A DNA stretch of 64,000 nucleotides from Puia dinghuensis (GTDB lineage: Bacteria; Bacteroidota; Bacteroidia; Chitinophagales; Chitinophagaceae): the NCBI RefSeq assembly GCF_014642875.1, contig NZ_BMJC01000006.1, positions 372,001 to 436,000 on the forward strand, in the 5' to 3' direction. The notes beneath the pieces were generated by a model. That model worked only from the letters and a program-made list of their open reading frames with translations, searched no databases and was not told where the DNA came from. This document shows positions 63,168 through 64,000 of this stretch, in pieces. A program made the translations under genes and the position numbers. The stretch's first letter is position 1, and the number at the start of each line of letters is the position of its first letter.

Positions 63168-63246
63168 CCGGCAAGAGATTTGGGCCTAAAAATACGATTA
63201 AGAATCATTTCCCGCGCAAGCGTATCCCCGTCCCGGATAAATCAGC

Positions 63247-63780
63247 CTACGGCTTGGGCAGCTGTTGCTTTGCAGCGGACGAAGAATGCGGCAGAGGCCG
63301 CCGCCGCAGTGGCGACACCGGTAGTGCAAAGCGTCTTTTGATGGAATCTGCGGTCCTGATCGCGGCGGGCGATCCGGGAGGCGGCGCGGTGGGCGGAGGA
63401 GTGCTAACGGTCCTGGGCACGGGCCGACTATAACTCTCGGTCCGCAACCGATTGCCCATGGCAGCAAGGCTGTCGAGGAGGGGCTGGGAAAGCTCGGGAT
63501 GCTCCATATAGTACTTATAGCTCCTGGTGAACTTCTCCCTGGAAACGTGATGCAGTTGAAATACCTCATCGTACAACCGGAGGTTCTCCAACTTAAGATT
63601 AACATGCGCCGAGTCCTTTATCAGATTGGTTGTATACTGATCGGCCAGGACCATATCAAACAAAACGTTTTGCATATCTTCCCGTGAAAGGATGCCGGAG
63701 GGAGTACTATTCTTATCCGAGCAACTGTTTCCCGCCACCAGCAAAACTAGGACAGCCCAGCCTATCCAACGACTTCTCAT
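63247..63780 (-). CDS. DUF4296 domain lipoprotein
   Basis: A 177-residue lipoprotein (MRSRWIGWAVLVLLVAGNSC, lipidated Cys at residue 20). The central DUF4296 region reads ILSREDMQNVLFDMVLADQY and VSREKFTRSYKYYMEHPEL. The last 60 residues are rich in Pro, Ser and Arg and look disordered. The family is widespread in Bacteroidota with unknown role. Its ATG overlaps the previous stop (ATGA), so it is translated with the PorD-like gene. Confidence 0.88.
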   Translation of the reverse strand: MRSRWIGWAVLVLLVAGNSCSDKNSTPSGILSREDMQNVLFDMVLADQYTTNLIKDSAHVNLKLENLRLYDEVFQLHHVSREKFTRSYKYYMEHPELSQPLLDSLAAMGNRLRTESYSRPVPRTVSTPPPTAPPPGSPAAIRTADSIKRRFALPVSPLRRRPLPHSSSAAKQQLPKP

Positions 63781-64000
63781 TGCAGATCCTGTTTATATTT
63801 GTTAGCATTCGAAACATCCAGCCGGGAGAGAAGGTCGAGGGCCCTGGCCTTTTCATCGGGGGCCACTTTCTGAAAAATATGGGATAGCTCGTTGGCCTTG
63901 CCCTGAAAGAAGAACTGAATGATCATGGTATTGGGCGTCTCCGTATTGATGGTATTCAACATATTCAGCGCGTTGAGAATACCTGACCGGGCATCGGACT
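63777..64000 (-). CDS. C-terminal part of a DUF4835/PorD-like protein (partial)
   Basis: Only the last 74 or so residues are in the window; the start lies past the right edge. The visible end reads SGILNALNMLNTINTETPNT, then MIIQFFFQGKANELSHIFQK and ALDLLSRLDVSNANKYKQD. This resembles my memory of the C-terminus of the DUF4835 family, which includes the type IX secretion protein PorD. Its stop overlaps the DUF4296 start. The family call is tentative. Confidence 0.5.
   Translation of the reverse strand, partial: SDARSGILNALNMLNTINTETPNTMIIQFFFQGKANELSHIFQKVAPDEKARALDLLSRLDVSNANKYKQDLQ

Noticed and set aside
1-64000. CRISPR arrays, prophage, insertion sequences and tRNA genes
   Set aside because: No regularly spaced direct repeats, transposase or integrase motifs, or tRNA cloverleaf sequences were found on reading both strands.

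Overview
The window reads as a chromosome segment of a Bacteroidota bacterium, most likely of the Chitinophagaceae or a near relative; the genus cannot be fixed from sequence alone. The evidence is two SusC/SusD (RagA/RagB) outer-membrane pairs, a full-length SprA type IX secretion translocon, a TPR/propeller/OmpA protein of PorE-like layout, the futalosine menaquinone genes mqnB and mqnD, weak Shine-Dalgarno sequences, and several promoters of the Bacteroidota form TTG-N19..21-TAnnTTTG. No phage, insertion sequence, CRISPR array, rRNA or tRNA was seen.

Layout. 1-5.7 kb: an MacB/FtsX permease cut by the left edge, two small exported proteins, a phospholipase D/cardiolipin synthase and a YdjM-like membrane protein. 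5.7-9.7 kb: a tightly coupled minus-strand unit rpiA - GH29 alpha-L-fucosidase - GH35 beta-galactosidase. 9.8-12.9 kb: a plus-strand cysteine operon (cysM - JAMM peptidase - CysO/MoeZ/rhodanese fusion) preceded by a 28-codon leader peptide with six consecutive Cys codons, an intrinsic terminator and a complementary antiterminator segment. 12.9-18.4 kb: fused E1 dehydrogenase, FAH-family hydrolase, pth, rplY, prs and a small membrane protein. 18.5-19.6 kb: radC and a DUF3467 protein. 19.7-31.4 kb: two SusCD loci. 31.9-41.3 kb: folD-queE-porE-like, dprA, guaB, lnt-hydrolase-SDR. 41.3-48.6 kb: sprA. 48.7-55.7 kb: ruvA, fabH-GNAT, fabD, folE with two PTPS paralogs, mqnB-mqnD, and a class IV aminotransferase. 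55.7-61.8 kb: a signalling island with three NarL-type response regulators, one histidine kinase, two membrane proteins and two copies of a structured small RNA. 61.8-64 kb: scoA-scoB, a DUF4296 lipoprotein and the tail of a PorD-like gene.

How the parts work together. The best candidate for an undescribed system is the cysteine operon. Its enzymes match the mycobacterial CysO-CysM-Mec thiocarboxylate route to cysteine, but the sulfur carrier is fused to its own activating enzyme and a rhodanese, so its di-glycine end is internal. The upstream leader shows every part expected of ribosome-mediated attenuation sensing charged Cys-tRNA. The second candidate is the pair of roughly 115-nt RNAs at 56.6 and 57.8 kb. 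Each has its own promoter, shared core motifs and a 12-bp closing stem with two compensatory changes between copies; they could be 6S-type RNAs. The folE operon carries a PTPS with the C-x2-E-x2-HGH motif, which suggests a bypass of FolB in folate synthesis.
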